This document shows, in pieces, positions 1 to 4,774 of a stretch of DNA of 5,060 nucleotides (positions are counted from its first letter, which is position 1; each line of letters begins with the position of its first letter). The notes below the pieces were generated by a model, which saw only the letters and a list, made by a program, of their open reading frames with translations, ran no database searches and was not told where the DNA came from. The DNA lies in contig CALFSF010000521.1 in assembly GCA_937917025.1 (NCBI GenBank), positions 1 through 5,060 of the forward strand. The letters are read 5' to 3'. Source of the DNA: an uncultured Paraburkholderia sp. (GTDB lineage: Bacteria > Pseudomonadota > Gammaproteobacteria > Burkholderiales > Burkholderiaceae). A program made the position numbers and the translations under genes.

Positions 1-211
1 GTTCGCGGAAACGAAGGAACTGATCGCCGGCTACACGCTCATTCAGGTGCGCTCGCGCGACGAAGCGATCGAATGGGCGCGCCGGTTCCCCGCGCCGTTC
101 GGCGAAAACGCCGACGGCGAGATCGAGGTGCGCGAGCTTTACGAGCCGGAAGATTTCGAACCGGACGGCCTGCTCGCACGCACCCGCAAATCGCAGGCCG
201 CAAGCCGGTAA
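1..211 (+). CDS. YCII-related (DGPF-domain) protein, C-terminal part, 5' end outside window
   Basis: Reading from base 2, 69 codons run open to the TAA at 209-211. The visible protein starts FAETKELIAGYTLIQV and continues with SRDEAIEWARRFP and a C-terminal ELYEPEDFEP. This is the usual second half of YCII-family proteins. In this family the signature reads DGPFAETKE, so the window opens exactly at the F of that motif, and about 50 N-terminal residues are probably missing. The fold is a small ferredoxin-like alpha/beta domain. Its biochemical role is not settled. DGPF proteins are the known genomic companions of ECF42 sigma factors, and one lies two genes downstream here. The gap to the next gene is 37 bases with no obvious promoter, so co-transcription is likely. 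Family assignment is firm; function is open. Confidence 0.85.
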   Translation, partial: FAETKELIAGYTLIQVRSRDEAIEWARRFPAPFGENADGEIEVRELYEPEDFEPDGLLARTRKSQAASR

Positions 212-248
212 CGGCGTACCCAGAACACTCAATTCGAAGAGACCGATC

Positions 249-656
249 ATGCACAAACAGATCTATGTGAATCTGCCCGTCGACGACCTGCAGAAGTCGA
301 TCGCGTTTTTCAGGGCGCTGGGCTTGAGCTTCAATCCGCAGTTCACGAACGATTCGGGGGCTTGCCTCGAAATCGGCGAGAACATCTATACGATGCTGCT
401 CGTCAAGCCGTTCTTCAGGGGCTTCACGGGCAAACCCATCGCCGACGCGAAAACGACAACCGAATGCCTGCTATGCCTGTCGTGCGAAAGCCGCGCGGAA
501 GTCGACGCGCTCGTCGCGAAAGCCGTGGCGGCGGGCGGCACCGCGCCGCGTGCGCCGCTGGAGCACGGCTTCATGTACGGCCACGGCTTCGAGGATCTCG
601 ACGGCCACATCTGGGAGCTGGCGTACATGGACCCGAACGCGGCGGGCGCGCGCTGA
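249..656 (+). CDS. VOC-family (glyoxalase/bleomycin-resistance fold) protein
   Basis: 135 residues, a normal length for a single VOC protein of two beta-alpha-beta-beta-beta modules. Module 1 begins with strand IYVNLPVDDL (residues 5-14) and helix SIAFFRALGLSF (17-28). Module 2 begins around TECLLCLSCES (71-81), has helix SRAEVDALVAKAVAAGG (81-97), and ends with the typical EDLDGHIWELAYMDPN (115-130). It resembles the predicted lactoylglutathione-lyase-like group (COG3607 type). Of the three usual metal-ligand positions only Glu123 in HIWEL is clearly kept. The first-strand position appears to be Tyr6 and the second a Cys or Leu near 73-77. A classical metal-dependent lyase activity is therefore doubtful, and the substrate is unknown. 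The ATG at 249 follows GAAGAGA at a suitable distance. It sits between the DGPF gene and the sigma gene, 8 bases before the latter, so it probably belongs to the same operon. Confidence 0.88.
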   Translation: MHKQIYVNLPVDDLQKSIAFFRALGLSFNPQFTNDSGACLEIGENIYTMLLVKPFFRGFTGKPIADAKTTTECLLCLSCESRAEVDALVAKAVAAGGTAPRAPLEHGFMYGHGFEDLDGHIWELAYMDPNAAGAR

Positions 657-664
657 GGCCGGCT

Positions 665-1945
665 GTGACGCCGACCGACACGCATCGGGCCATCGAGGCA
701 GTCTGGCGGATCGAATCCGCCAAGGTCATCGCTCACATCGCGCGGATGGTGCGCGACGTGGGCCGCGCCGAAGAGCTCGCGCAGGACGCGCTCATCGCCG
801 CGCTCGAACACTGGCCCGAGGCGGGCGTGCCGGCGAACCCGGGAGCCTGGCTGATGGCGACTGCGAAAAACCGCGCGCTCGACTGGCTTCGCCAGCAGGC
901 GCTGCACGCACGCAAGCACGAAGAACTCGGGCGCGAGATGGACGCGCTCGAGACGCACATCGTGCCGGATTTCGTCGACGGGCTCGATGCCGCGCGCGCA
1001 GACGACATCGGCGACGACCTGCTGCGGCTTGTTTTCACCGCGTGCCATCCGGTGCTTTCGACCGAGGCGCGCGTGGCGCTGACGCTGCGTCTGCTCGGCG
1101 GCCTGACGACCGATGAAATCGCGCGCGGCTTTCTCGTGCCGGAGCCGACGATCGCGCAGCGGATCGTGCGCGCGAAGCGCACGCTCGCGGCGGCGCATGT
1201 GCCGTTCGAAGTGCCGCAGGCCGACGCGCGTGCCGCGCGGCTCGGCTCCGTGCTCGAAGTGATCTACCTGATCTTCAACGAAGGCTATTCGGCGACCGCC
1301 GGCGATCACTGGACGCGCCCGGCGCTGATCGACGAAGCGCTGCGGCTTGGCCGTGTGCTCGAAGGCCTGACGCCCGACGAGAGCGAGGTGCATGGCCTCG
1401 TCGCGCTGATGGAGATTCAGGCGTCGCGCACGCATGCGCGCACGGATGCAGCGGGCCGCCCTGTGCTGCTGCCCGATCAGGACCGCAGCCGCTGGGATCC
1501 GCTGCTGATCCGTCGCGGGCTGGCGGCGCTCGAGCGGGCGCTGTCGCTCGGTGGCGAGCGCGGGCCTTACACGTTGCAGGCCGCGCTCGCCGCGTGCCAC
1601 GCCCGCGCCCGGACAGCGGCCGAAACCGACTGGAAGCAGATCGTCGCGCTGTACGACATGCTCGCGGAGGTCGCGCCGACGCCCGTGGTCGAGTTGAACC
1701 GCGCGGTCGCGCTCGGCATGGCGTTCGGTCCGCAGCAGGCGCTGCCGCTCGTCGATGCGCTAGGCGAAGACGGGGCGCTTGCGAACTACCACTGGTTGCC
1801 GAGCGTGCGCGGCGATCTGCTGGCAAAGCTGGGCCGCGAGGATGAGGCGCGCGCCGAGTTCGAACGCGCCGCCGCGATGACACGCAACGCGCGCGAGCGC
1901 GAATTGCTGCTGGAACGCGCGGCGCAAATGCGCAGGCGCGACTGA
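665..1945 (+). CDS. RNA polymerase sigma factor, ECF42 type with long C-terminal extension
   Basis: 426 residues, about twice the length of a plain ECF sigma factor. Sigma region 2 spans roughly residues 14-80 (AEELAQDALIAALEHWP, then NPGAWLMATAKNRALDWLR). Region 4 spans about 118-176 (LVFTACHPVLS, LRLLGGLTTDEIARGFLVPE, then TIAQRIVRAKRTL as the DNA-reading helix). The extension (about 190-426) starts with the conserved YLIFNEGYSA at 201-210 (DUF6596-like) and ends in TPR-like helices such as GDLLAKLGREDEARAEFERA. This layout is the ECF42 hallmark. In this group the extension, not a membrane anti-sigma factor, is thought to control activity, and none is encoded nearby. I chose the GTG at 665 because GAGG (655-658) lies 6 bases upstream and homology starts right after it. 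The frame stays open upstream only as an overlap with the VOC gene. The 8-base gap suggests translational coupling. Target genes are often DGPF genes, possibly this operon itself. Confidence 0.92.
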   Translation: MTPTDTHRAIEAVWRIESAKVIAHIARMVRDVGRAEELAQDALIAALEHWPEAGVPANPGAWLMATAKNRALDWLRQQALHARKHEELGREMDALETHIVPDFVDGLDAARADDIGDDLLRLVFTACHPVLSTEARVALTLRLLGGLTTDEIARGFLVPEPTIAQRIVRAKRTLAAAHVPFEVPQADARAARLGSVLEVIYLIFNEGYSATAGDHWTRPALIDEALRLGRVLEGLTPDESEVHGLVALMEIQASRTHARTDAAGRPVLLPDQDRSRWDPLLIRRGLAALERALSLGGERGPYTLQAALAACHARARTAAETDWKQIVALYDMLAEVAPTPVVELNRAVALGMAFGPQQALPLVDALGEDGALANYHWLPSVRGDLLAKLGREDEARAEFERAAAMTRNARERELLLERAAQMRRRD

Positions 1946-1959
1946 ACGGGCGCCGCCCC

Positions 1960-1974
1960 TGACCGTACCGGTCA
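1960..1974. repeat. Short perfect inverted repeat after the sigma gene
   Basis: TGACCG-TAC-CGGTCA is a perfect 6-bp inverted repeat with a 3-base centre, 14 bases after the sigma-factor stop codon. It could be a weak hairpin at the end of the sigma operon mRNA or a small operator for the next gene. No T-run follows it, so it is not a standard intrinsic terminator. In DNA this rich in G+C a 6-bp palindrome can arise by chance. Confidence 0.35.
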
Positions 1975-2000
1975 CCGCGCTGCGCGCATCCGCCGTACCG

Positions 2001-2009
2001 TGACATACT
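2001..2009 (+). promoter_or_regulatory. Candidate extended -10 promoter for the DUF4440 gene
   Basis: TGACATACT is a TGn extension followed by CATACT, which matches TATAAT at four of six positions. It would start transcription near 2016, about 22 bases before the ATG at 2038. I see no good -35 hexamer at 16-18 bp spacing, which extended -10 promoters can tolerate. This is a pattern call only. Confidence 0.35.
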
Positions 2010-2037
2010 CTGGAAGACCGCTGCCGGAGTTACAGCC

Positions 2038-2448
2038 ATGACGCGCGCTTCCTGCGAACCCGCCCGCACCACCGACCCGGACCTCGTCGCGATCCGTGAC
2101 GAACTGGCGAGCCGTGAACCGGTCTTCCATCGTCCGGAGTGGGGAACGACACGGGCGGATTTCGACCGGATGCTGGCCGGCGGCTTCTGGGAAACCGGCG
2201 CGTCCGGGCGGCGCTACAGCCGCGCGTTCGTGCTGGACGAGCTTGAACGCCGCTACGCGTCGCCTCCGCTCGACGACGACTGGGAAAGCTGCGATTTCCA
2301 TTGCCAGCGTCTCGCCGACGACCTCTATCTGCTGACCTATTCGCTGCGCCAGGGCGCGCGGGAAACGCGCCGCTCGACGATCTGGCAGCGCGCCGGATCG
2401 GACTGGAAGATCGTCTTCCATCAAGGAACGATTGTTCAGGAGGCCTGA
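2038..2448 (+). CDS. DUF4440 / NTF2-like (SnoaL-type fold) small protein
   Basis: 136 residues, a typical single-domain length. After a short variable N-terminus comes a helix with DELASREPVFHR (residues 21-32). The diagnostic block follows: TTRADFDRMLAGGFWETGASGRRYSR (37-62), in which the FWE-GASGR-YSR pattern is characteristic of DUF4440. Strands follow in the second half (DFHCQRLADDLYLLTYS, RSTIWQRAGSDWKIVFHQGT). The cone-shaped NTF2-like fold is used by enzymes, binding proteins and some immunity-type proteins, so the function cannot be named. No signal peptide or membrane segment is visible, so it is probably cytoplasmic. The ATG follows GGAG (2026-2029) at 8 bases. It lies 92 bases after the sigma gene and 119 before the monooxygenase gene, each gap with its own promoter candidate, so it is probably transcribed alone. 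Confidence 0.82.
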   Translation: MTRASCEPARTTDPDLVAIRDELASREPVFHRPEWGTTRADFDRMLAGGFWETGASGRRYSRAFVLDELERRYASPPLDDDWESCDFHCQRLADDLYLLTYSLRQGARETRRSTIWQRAGSDWKIVFHQGTIVQEA

Positions 2449-2531
2449 CGCGCGAAGGCGTCGCCGAGGCGCGGAAGGCCGAACTGATCGCGGTGGTGGT
2501 GCGCGCCCGGCAGAAAGCCGCTGCGCGCTGA
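2449..2531 (+). other. Unexplained coding-like stretch ending in TGA
   Basis: Directly after the DUF4440 stop, one frame reads LTREGVAEARKAELIAVVVR and then ARQKAAAR to a TGA at 2529-2531. Codons are strongly G/C-ending and G-starting, as in real genes here, and the peptide would be a plausible amphipathic helix. There is no start codon in this stretch at a useful place, and the open frame upstream only overlaps the DUF4440 gene. It may be the leftover 3' end of a deleted gene or simple compositional chance. I do not recognise the peptide. Confidence 0.25.
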
Positions 2532-2534
2532 TGC

Positions 2535-2543
2535 TGGGATAAT
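2535..2543 (+). promoter_or_regulatory. Candidate extended -10 promoter for the nitronate monooxygenase gene
   Basis: TGGGATAAT has the TGn extension followed by GATAAT, which matches TATAAT at five of six positions. Transcription would begin near 2550, giving a short leader of about 18 bases that still contains the full AAAGGAG ribosome site at 2555-2561. No clear -35 box is seen about 17 bp upstream. Confidence 0.5.
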
Positions 2544-2567
2544 GCGAGCCAGTCAAAGGAGCCGATC

Positions 2568-3644
2568 ATGAATCTGTCCAACCCTTCCACACCGCTGCTG
2601 ACCCGACTCGGTATCAGCGTGCCGGTGATCCAGGCGCCGATGGCGGGCACCAGCACGCCGGCACTGGCCGCTGCGGTATCGAACGCGGGCGGGCTCGGCT
2701 CGCTGGGTATGGGCGCGACAACGGTCGAAGGCGCGCGCGCGATGATTCTCGAAACGCGCGCGCTGACCAGCAAGCCGTTCAACGTCAATCTGTTCGTGCA
2801 TGCCCCCGCGACCGCGGACGCGCAGCGCGAGGCGCGCTGGCTCGCGTATCTGGCGCCGGAGTTCGCGCGCTTTGGCGCTGAGCCGCCCACGGCGCTGCGC
2901 GAGATCTACAAGAGCGCGGCCGACGACGACGCGATGCTGGCGATGCTCGTCGAGGAGCGGCCGGCTGTCGTGAGTTTCCACTTTGGCTTGCCGGAGCCGC
3001 ACATCGTCAAGGGCCTGCACGATGCGGGCATCGTCCTGCTGGCGAGCGCGACGAGCCTCGACGAAGCGATGCAGATCGAACGCGCCGGCATCGACGCGAT
3101 CGTGGCGCAAGGTATCGAGGCCGGCGGCCATCGTGGCGTGTTCGATCCGCGACAGCCCGACGAAGGGCTCGGCACGCTCGCGCTGGTGCGCGTTCTGGTC
3201 AGGCATACGCATCTGCCCGTGATCGCGGCAGGCGGCATCATGGACGGCGCGGGCATCGCGGCCGTGCTCGCGCTCGGCGCGCAGGCGGCGCAGCTCGGCA
3301 CGGCCTTTGTCGCATCACCGGAATCGGCTGCCGATGCGGCCTACCGCGCGAACATCGCGAATCCTGCGGCGCGGACCACGTTGATCACGTCGATTTCGGG
3401 CCGGCCCGCGCGCGGTATCGACAATCGTCTCGCGGAACTGGGGCGCGCGCCGGAACGCCCGCCGTTTCCGGATTATCCGATTGCCTACGATGCCGGCAAG
3501 GCGCTGCACGCCGCAGCCAAAGCGCAGGGCAATCACGATTACGCCCCGCATTGGGCGGGACAGGCGGTGCGGCTCTCGCGTGCGATGCCAGCCGCCGAAC
3601 TGGTGGCAACGCTGATGCGTGAGGTCGCGCAAGCAGTTTCGTAG
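2568..3644 (+). CDS. Nitronate monooxygenase (FMN-dependent, NMO/2-nitropropane dioxygenase family)
   Basis: 358 residues, complete and within the normal length range. Enzymes of this family oxidise nitronates such as propionate-3-nitronate to aldehydes or keto acids using FMN and O2, in the cytoplasm. The TIM-barrel motifs are all present in order: PVIQAPMAG (residues 19-27), GGLGSLG (41-47), KPFNVNLF (69-76), VSFHFGLP (135-142), QGIEAGGHRG (181-190), VIAAGGIMDG (218-227) and GAQAAQLGTAF (237-247). His188 in GGHRG is the expected catalytic histidine; the later Gly-rich loops bind the FMN phosphate. The C-terminus (PPFPDYPIAYD, HYAPHWAGQA-like segment) is also family-typical. A strong AAAGGAG lies 6 bases before the ATG. 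It appears monocistronic, with its own candidate promoter. The physiological substrate is uncertain, since related proteins have been annotated as enoyl reductases or dioxygenases. The next recognisable feature, an antitoxin relic, starts only about 26 bases after its stop. Confidence 0.93.
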   Translation: MNLSNPSTPLLTRLGISVPVIQAPMAGTSTPALAAAVSNAGGLGSLGMGATTVEGARAMILETRALTSKPFNVNLFVHAPATADAQREARWLAYLAPEFARFGAEPPTALREIYKSAADDDAMLAMLVEERPAVVSFHFGLPEPHIVKGLHDAGIVLLASATSLDEAMQIERAGIDAIVAQGIEAGGHRGVFDPRQPDEGLGTLALVRVLVRHTHLPVIAAGGIMDGAGIAAVLALGAQAAQLGTAFVASPESAADAAYRANIANPAARTTLITSISGRPARGIDNRLAELGRAPERPPFPDYPIAYDAGKALHAAAKAQGNHDYAPHWAGQAVRLSRAMPAAELVATLMREVAQAVS

Positions 3645-3669
3645 GGGCTGGCGGTGCTCGGGGTTCGAC

Positions 3670-3852
3670 GTCGCAGCCGGCGACGAAGAAATTGTGATTG
3701 CGAAGGCAGGCAAATCCGCAGCGCGACTATGCCGATTGAGCGTGCCAGAGTGAGGCGCCGGTTTGGTGGCTTAAAAAGCAAGGTTCGCATCGCGGAAGAC
3801 TTCGATTTGCCGCTGCCCGATGAATGTGATCGCAGCATTCGAGGGCCGCTAA
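3670..3852 (+). pseudogene. Decayed Phd/YefM-type antitoxin gene
   Basis: Three frames together spell the C-terminal two thirds of a Phd-family antitoxin. From 3670 the frame reads VAAGDEEIVIAKAGKSAARL, matching the usual AGEEIVIAKAGKPVARL block. At 3729 a one-base loss moves the reading to MPIERARVRRRFGGLKSKV and RIAEDFDLPLPDE (the typical FGGLKGK...DDFDAPLPDD tail). At 3825 a one-base gain returns it to the first frame for VIAAFEGR and TAA (3850-3852), the standard family ending. The DNA-binding N-terminal half is missing: nothing matching it lies between the monooxygenase stop (3644) and 3670. The frame entering from the left hits TGA at 3751-3753, so no normal antitoxin can be made. The 81-residue open frame from 3654 is only an accident of these shifts. 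Assignment is by recognition of family wording, not alignment. Confidence 0.72.
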
Positions 3853-3961
3853 TGCGCACGCGCATTTCTTCCGATCAGTTATGGGCGACCGCAAGCTGAC
3901 CAACGCTGCACGGGAACTAATACTGGATGCCGATGATGTTTTCGTCATCAGGTTCGACTAA
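3852..3961 (+). pseudogene. Remnant of PIN-domain (VapC-like) toxin gene
   Basis: The ATG at 3852-3854 overlaps the relic antitoxin's TAA (TAATG), the classic antitoxin-toxin junction. From that ATG the frame gives only 15 residues before TGA at 3897-3899. In another frame, 3881-3961 reads MGDRKLTNAARELILDADDV and then FVIRFD to TAA. This matches the stretch of PIN toxins that normally follows the first catalytic strand (LLW...DD.RL...AR..I.D....VFVS). The first strand with its catalytic Asp is reduced to a scrap: ACGCGCATTTCTT around 3858-3870 could be a damaged THAFL. Everything after VFV, including the remaining acidic residues, is absent. The family (Phd partner, LLW-type PIN) differs from the complete vapC downstream. 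It cannot encode an active nuclease. Confidence 0.65.
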
Positions 3962-4017
3962 CGCAAAGCGCCGCGAACGCTATCGTCACGGGTAACGACA
4001 TGAAACCACGTATCCGC

Positions 4018-4046
4018 TTGCGTAGCGGTACTTCATGATATACGAT
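4018..4046 (+). promoter_or_regulatory. Candidate sigma-70 promoter of the vapBC module
   Basis: TTGCGT (4018-4023) and TACGAT (4041-4046) are separated by 17 bp and each matches the consensus at four of six positions. The -10 lies inside the 29-bp palindrome at 4032-4060, so a protein bound there would block RNA polymerase. An alternative -10 is the run TATATA a few bases downstream. Confidence 0.45.
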
Positions 4047-4060
4047 ATATATATCATGAA
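4032..4060. promoter_or_regulatory. Perfect inverted repeat, likely operator for the RHH antitoxin
   Basis: TTCATGATATA (4032-4042) and TATATCATGAA (4050-4060) are exact reverse complements separated by 7 bases, CGATATA. The element is strikingly AT-rich for this genome. It ends 2 bases before the ribosome site GGAGG (4063-4067) and covers the candidate -10. Ribbon-helix-helix antitoxins commonly repress their own operon by binding such repeats, so this is the expected autoregulatory site. That role is inferred from position and symmetry. Confidence 0.75.
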
Positions 4061-4072
4061 ACGGAGGCGGTA

Positions 4073-4291
4073 ATGGGTCGAATTCTGGTTGATTTGCCCG
4101 ATGCGCAGGTCGAAGAGTTGGCGGTACTCGTGGAGGCGGAGCAACGCCCCCGCGCTGCTGTCATCCGTGACGCGATTGAGGCGTATATCGCGCAACACAA
4201 GCGAGCGCTCGGGGCTGATGTTTTCGGACTGTGGAAGAGCAGGAAAATAGATGGCCTTGAATATCAGCAGGAGCTTCGTTCGGAATGGTAA
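4073..4291 (+). CDS. vapB: Ribbon-helix-helix antitoxin of a VapBC-type module
   Basis: 72 residues. The N-terminus RILVDLP (3-9) is the DNA-contacting beta strand, followed by helix A (DAQVEELAVLVEAE, 10-23) and helix B (RAAVIRDAIEAYIAQ, 27-41), the standard ribbon-helix-helix (CopG/Arc-like) domain that dimerises. The tail, with ADVFGLWKSRKIDGLEYQQE (48-67), is the typical segment that wraps the PIN toxin and fills its active site. GGAGG lies 5 bases before the ATG. The coding end overlaps the toxin start by 7 bases (ATGGTAA, 4285-4291), giving translational coupling. Predicted role: neutralise the toxin protein and, with it, repress the promoter through the palindrome just upstream. It is visibly poorer in G+C than the genes at 249-3644, which fits recent acquisition. 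The symbol vapB is used in the generic sense. Confidence 0.87.
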   Translation: MGRILVDLPDAQVEELAVLVEAEQRPRAAVIRDAIEAYIAQHKRALGADVFGLWKSRKIDGLEYQQELRSEW

Positions 4292-4650
4292 GAGCGCTTT
4301 TTGACACGAATATTTTGATCGACTATCTCGGCGGTGTTGGCGCAGCGAAGAAGGAGCTGGCGCGGTACGAATATCGGGCGATCAGCACCATCACCTGGAT
4401 GGAAGTTCTCGTTGGTGTAACGGCGGAGGATGAGGCGGCGATTCGCGCATGGCTTGGTTCATTTGACGTCATCGCATTAGACAGCGCTATTGCAAATCGC
4501 GCGGTCGAGATTCGCAAGCAGAGGCGGATTCGTCTGCCTGACGCGATTGTTTGGGCATCCGCACAAGTCAATTCGCTGTTGCTCGTTTCTCGCAATACGA
4601 AAGATTTTCCTGCGGATGAACCGGGCGTACGGGTTCCCTACAAGATTTAG
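4285..4650 (+). CDS. vapC: VapC-type PIN-domain ribonuclease toxin
   Basis: 121 residues, complete, within the usual length of compact VapC toxins. PIN-domain landmarks are intact: Asp7 in ALFDTNILIDYL (4-15), Glu40 in STITWMEVLVG (34-44), Asp86 in RLPDAIVWASA (83-93) and the final SRNTKDF (102-108) with Asn104 and Asp107. These acidic residues coordinate Mg2+ or Mn2+ for RNA cleavage. Characterised VapC enzymes cut tRNA or rRNA loops; the target here cannot be predicted. The start ATG lies inside the end of the antitoxin gene, so toxin translation should depend on antitoxin translation. There is no sign of damage, unlike the toxin relic at 3852-3961. Base composition is low for this region: 27 of 60 bases are G or C at 4561-4620, against 45 of 60 at 1141-1200 in the sigma gene. 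This suggests horizontal transfer. Confidence 0.92.
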   Translation: MVRALFDTNILIDYLGGVGAAKKELARYEYRAISTITWMEVLVGVTAEDEAAIRAWLGSFDVIALDSAIANRAVEIRKQRRIRLPDAIVWASAQVNSLLLVSRNTKDFPADEPGVRVPYKI

Positions 4651-4774
4651 AGGGGTGCCCGCCGGTCGCGGTGAGCCGTGAACTGACCGTTGCAAGCGCG
4701 CAAATCGTAGCAATACGACATGTCAGCTGGTGATTCGCGCGCCACCACGACATGCCTCCTTTATCGGCCCCGTA

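Noticed and set aside
362..664. Upstream in-frame extension of the sigma factor frame, adding 101 residues
   Set aside because: It lies entirely within the VOC gene in another frame and gives an Arg-rich peptide unlike any sigma N-terminus. The GTG at 665 with GAGG 6 bases upstream fits far better.
386..1600. Long 404-residue open frame on the - strand across the VOC and sigma genes
   Set aside because: It is rich in Arg, His and Ala with no recognisable domain. Such antisense frames are common opposite G+C-rich genes.
2030..2890. 286-residue open frame on the - strand across DUF4440 and the start of the monooxygenase gene
   Set aside because: Low-complexity Arg/Ser/Ala composition, and it spans two well-supported + strand genes and their promoter region.
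3670..3852. Programmed frameshifting as an explanation for the split antitoxin
   Set aside because: The N-terminal DNA-binding half is missing, there is no slippery run at 3729 or 3825, and the adjoining toxin is also broken. Decay is the simpler explanation.
3654..3899. 81-residue + strand protein
   Set aside because: Its middle is the antitoxin relic block. Its start (Arg-rich) and end come from out-of-frame reading, so it is a product of the frameshifts and not a gene.
4041..4054. TATATA-rich run as a microsatellite-like phase-variation tract
   Set aside because: Only about four TA units, and they are part of the palindrome's arm and centre. Too short to expect slippage.
4568..4760. 61-residue - strand frame with AAAGGAGG directly before its ATG at 4753
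   Set aside because: The ribosome site ends only one base before the ATG, which is too close. The peptide is unrecognisable and runs antisense into vapC.
4651..4774. Possible bidirectional terminator between the convergent vapC and regulator genes
   Set aside because: I found no strong stem followed by a T-run on either strand.
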